Made by a program: the position numbers and the translations under genes. From Ruminococcus sp. UBA4383 (GTDB taxonomy: Bacteria; Bacillota; Clostridia; Oscillospirales; Ruminococcaceae), in the NCBI GenBank assembly GCA_002389995.1, contig DGRR01000224.1, forward strand, positions 1 through 6,696: a DNA stretch of 6,696 nucleotides, read 5' to 3'. Shown one piece after another: positions 5,401 to 6,696 of this stretch. How positions within the stretch are numbered: the stretch's first letter is position 1; every line of letters begins with the position of its first letter. The notes under the pieces are model-generated. The model saw nothing but the letters and a program-made list of their open reading frames with translations. It did no database searches and had not been told where the DNA came from.

Positions 5401-6344
5401 AATTTACAATCGGTTTTGAAGTCATAAAAACTGCTGTAAATACCGCAGTAAATTACTTTTCCGATAAGGTCAATGAATGGCTTGACGGAATCGAAAATAT
5501 CAAAAATACATTTTCAGGTCTCATTGATATTGCTTGGAGCTGGGGCAGTGATATCATTGACAACTTCATAGGCGGTCTGAAATCAAAATGGGACGAATGG
5601 ACGGACACTTGGGAGGAGTTCGGTGAATTTATTTATGACCTGCTGCATCACTCCACACCTGAAAAGGGTCTGCTGAAAGATGATGACAAGTGGATGCCCG
5701 ATATGATGGACAACCTCATTCACGGCATAACTTCAAAACAGTCCGAATTACAGCACACAATCAGCGATACAGCCGAAATTATAGGCGGTCTGAATGACAA
5801 CAGTATAATTACACCTGAAATCAGTTTTGAAGGCTTACAGGACGATTTAAAGGTGGAAATAAGTATCTCTGCGGAAAATATTGAACTTCCCGAAATTCCT
5901 GATATTACAAGGAAAATCAGAACTGTTTCCGATAAGCTTGAAACTCCTGAAATCCCCGATGTTACAAGGAAAATCAGGACTGTTTCCGACAAGCTTGAAA
6001 CTCCCGAAATTCCCGATATTACGGCAAAAATAAAAACGGCTTTTGAAAAAATTCAGCCCCCTGAAATTCCTGAAATAACTGCAAAAATCAAAGGTATTTT
6101 TCAGGAACTCCCCGAAATCCCTGCTCAGGATATGAGTTTGCCGTTTATGCAGGCAGGTGAGATTTTCCGCAGCAGTCAGAACAACTACAACACAAGCAAT
6201 TATGATAACAGAACTGTTTATGCGCCTGTCAATGTCAGTATCAATGCAAATATCAATAATGATACTGATATCCGCACTATCGCTCAGGGAATAGCAAGGG
6301 AAACTCAGAAAAATCTTGCAGGAATAGGGGTTTACGAAGAATGA
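2463..6344 (+). CDS. phage tail tape measure protein, TP901 core
   Basis: A 1293-residue tape measure protein, which sets tail length and is ejected through the tube on infection. In order: an N-terminal coiled coil rich in Ala, Lys, Glu and Gln (about 8-175); four 11-residue amphipathic repeats (197-240); the conserved TP901-type core (about 243-530), from SDFEAQMSTVASISGATG through TTSFSATESAKALEYMAMAGW, GIKGSMSGTALRNIITNL and IAGQRGMSGLLAIV; a hydrophobic helical stretch (about 586-655); a Trp-rich segment (about 795-900); a HHSTPEKGLLKDDDKWMPD motif (1062-1080) typical of tape measure C-terminal regions; a tandem PEIP repeat (1142-1223); and a polar C-terminus (NNYNTSNYDNR onward). I see no peptidase or lytic transglycosylase motif. 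The ATG at 2463 has AGGA 10 bases upstream and GGTGA 4 bases upstream. The preceding chaperone is separated from it by the hicAB cassette, which is unusual. The next gene overlaps by ATGA. Confidence 0.95.
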   Translation: MSERVLKTRLSLDGEKQFKQGLKSVNSELSVLKSEYKTLMTAFDAGDKSIETITKLHENLAAQVAANQSKVDGLKDAVNTSSEAFESAKQKLADARSKYEEIAAAQGKNSDAAKEAEKEMRKAENAVKSAGNQYDDYRKQLAYAESALASSNQALERFERTQNGEISALQKLGDAFKSLGEQIGNLTKKAVELNFKAAETSAKAFVEVTETGFKAGLKAVETYAKTFAKAAETVGKFAFSVGSDFEAQMSTVASISGATGEELDRLSAKASEMGATTSFSATESAKALEYMAMAGWKTQDMENGLQGIVYLAQASGEELATVSDIVTDSMTAFGMSADQSEYFANVLAKTASNANTNVGMMGETFQYVAPLAGALGYSIEDMSAAIGLMANAGIKGSMSGTALRNIITNLATPTDDVAEAMATLGIALTNEDGTMKSFRETLDSMRAGFANLSEVEKAQYASTIAGQRGMSGLLAIVNSSDEDFMKLTKAIHKCGDAAEEMSKIRLDNLAGDITLFKSALEGAGKKIYDEISENLRDIVKDGNKIIDSFNESGIHSALDKLKEIFNKNLTEIEKNFSRIAPQIIGPFNKIIMTGAEMLVSAMPLITQKIIPALITGTKTLVLDFVDMLPKFSAQLTFGAVTLFNGIFDGLNEVTEKLIKYLPVIIGNFSDKFMLSAPRMFDKSLEFFANIGEALAVAAGQIIPKIPQIISRLVKTLTSKENIQRFKNVGKEFIINLASGFSGDNSAFKTVTANITKGFSNIFGAFENIDFSRLSESFGNILDSLTPIIEKIGGLFEWLSENVLAPFIEWAGNDILPNLFDGLTAAVDLLSGALDFLKTPALAVWEEFLQPLLGYTGDIVAGTIDLISGAFQGLSDTFSGVDWDGYWLDFENFGDNWISGAEDISDSLLNAEEDINDFFNTSEFGESWNNFWQGVGEKVADVVAAIKNKINETKEKFDNFKAFVSDCFRTVKDDFESLKSKFTIGFEVIKTAVNTAVNYFSDKVNEWLDGIENIKNTFSGLIDIAWSWGSDIIDNFIGGLKSKWDEWTDTWEEFGEFIYDLLHHSTPEKGLLKDDDKWMPDMMDNLIHGITSKQSELQHTISDTAEIIGGLNDNSIITPEISFEGLQDDLKVEISISAENIELPEIPDITRKIRTVSDKLETPEIPDVTRKIRTVSDKLETPEIPDITAKIKTAFEKIQPPEIPEITAKIKGIFQELPEIPAQDMSLPFMQAGEIFRSSQNNYNTSNYDNRTVYAPVNVSINANINNDTDIRTIAQGIARETQKNLAGIGVYEE
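3051..3182 (+). repeat. four tandem 11-residue repeats in the tape measure protein
   Basis: Codons for residues 197-240 encode AAETSAKAFVE, VTETGFKAGLK, AVETYAKTFAK and AAETVGKFAFS. The period is exactly 33 bases, with Glu-Thr fixed at positions 3-4. An 11-residue period is that of a long amphipathic helix (three turns). The segment sits just before the conserved core. Confidence 0.75.
5886..6131 (+). repeat. tandem 57-base repeats encoding 19-residue PEIP units
   Basis: Units start at 5886, 5943, 6000 and 6057, the last being 18 residues, followed by a partial PEIPAQD. The consensus is (L/T/P)PEIPDITxKIxTxxxKLE. Units 1 and 2 differ by only a few mostly silent changes after the first codons, so their duplication is recent. 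Units 3 and 4 share ITAKIK and have diverged. The reading frame is kept throughout. Confidence 0.9.
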
Positions 6345-6696
6345 GTTATTTTATTTATAATAATATTGATTCACGAACTTTCGGACTTCTGAAACGTCCG
6401 CCTTTTGTAAATAAATCACAAAAAAATCTTTCTCCTGTTACCGTTCCCGATTCTCCCGTGAAGTTTTATCCAGATGTAAATAATCGTGATGAAATCCAGA
6501 TAACTGTAACTCTCGGTCTTAAATCCCGTGAAAATATCCGTCAGATTTATGCATGGCTCGATAATACAAGCGGCTCACTTTCTTTCAGTTCCGAACCTGA
6601 TAAATGCTATTATGTGCAGAATGTAACAGTTTCCTCAAATTATCTTTCTCCTCGGTTCGGCGAACTGGAAATCACTTTTATCTGTCAGCCTTTCGC
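6341..6696 (+). CDS. distal tail (Dit) protein, N-terminal part
   Basis: 118 residues are visible and the frame is open at the window end. The start ATG overlaps the tape measure stop (ATGA), with AGGGG 10 bases upstream. The sequence begins MSYFIYNNIDSRTFGLL and continues with VTVPDSPVKFYPDVNNRDEIQITVTL, given here in adjoining pieces of the same strand-rich region. It then has ENIRQIYAWLDNTSGSLSFS, and SPRFGELEITFICQPF at the end of the visible part. This layout (an FG(I/L) opening, an extended loop, a strand, a helix 'IRQIYAWL', then paired strands ending in F-x-CQPF) matches the N-terminal belt domain of siphovirus Dit proteins (Siphovirus_tail family). Dit forms the hexameric hub between tail tube and receptor-binding tip. 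Position right after the tape measure supports the call. Confidence 0.88.
   Translation, partial: MSYFIYNNIDSRTFGLLKRPPFVNKSQKNLSPVTVPDSPVKFYPDVNNRDEIQITVTLGLKSRENIRQIYAWLDNTSGSLSFSSEPDKCYYVQNVTVSSNYLSPRFGELEITFICQPF

Overview
The window is part of the late structural (tail) module of a siphovirus-like prophage or phage of a low-GC Gram-positive host. Strong AGGAGG-type ribosome binding sites, AT-rich coding sequence (roughly 40% GC by eye) and protein families typical of Bacillota phages point to Clostridia. A gut or rumen Ruminococcus-like lineage is my best guess, but nothing here proves the genus.

Layout on the + strand: the last residues of an upstream phage protein (1-59); an HK97 gp10-like tail-completion protein (109-525); a phi13-type major tail tube protein (529-1152); and a tail assembly chaperone with a GTG start (1158-1568). 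A run of eight A at the end of the chaperone gene allows a -1 ribosomal frameshift, giving a 182-residue G-T type fusion that ends at 1705. After a 757-base interruption come a 1293-residue tape measure protein (2463-6344) and, overlapping it by ATGA, the start of the distal tail (Dit) protein, which runs off the window.

The interruption is the most notable part. It holds a complete toxin-antitoxin cassette on the - strand: hicA (2163-2360) then hicB (1731-2129). The cassette has a perfect-consensus sigma-70-type promoter (TTGACA, 17 bases, TATAAT) whose spacer contains an 8-bp perfect inverted repeat, a likely HicB operator. It also has its own intrinsic terminator, whose U-tract is the reverse strand of the last lysine codons and stop of the frameshifted chaperone. 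This is a 'moron' layout: a self-contained, lysogeny-expressed unit dropped between two late genes that normally sit next to each other. A 7-bp direct repeat (GGACGGT) brackets most of the cassette and may mark how it was acquired.

Together, the + strand genes build a long non-contractile tail: tube protein polymerises around the tape measure with help from the G and G-T chaperones, gp10-like protein closes the head-proximal end, and Dit starts the tip. The - strand hicAB pair probably serves lysogen maintenance, stress response or defence. I see no tRNA, CRISPR array, insertion sequence or attachment site.
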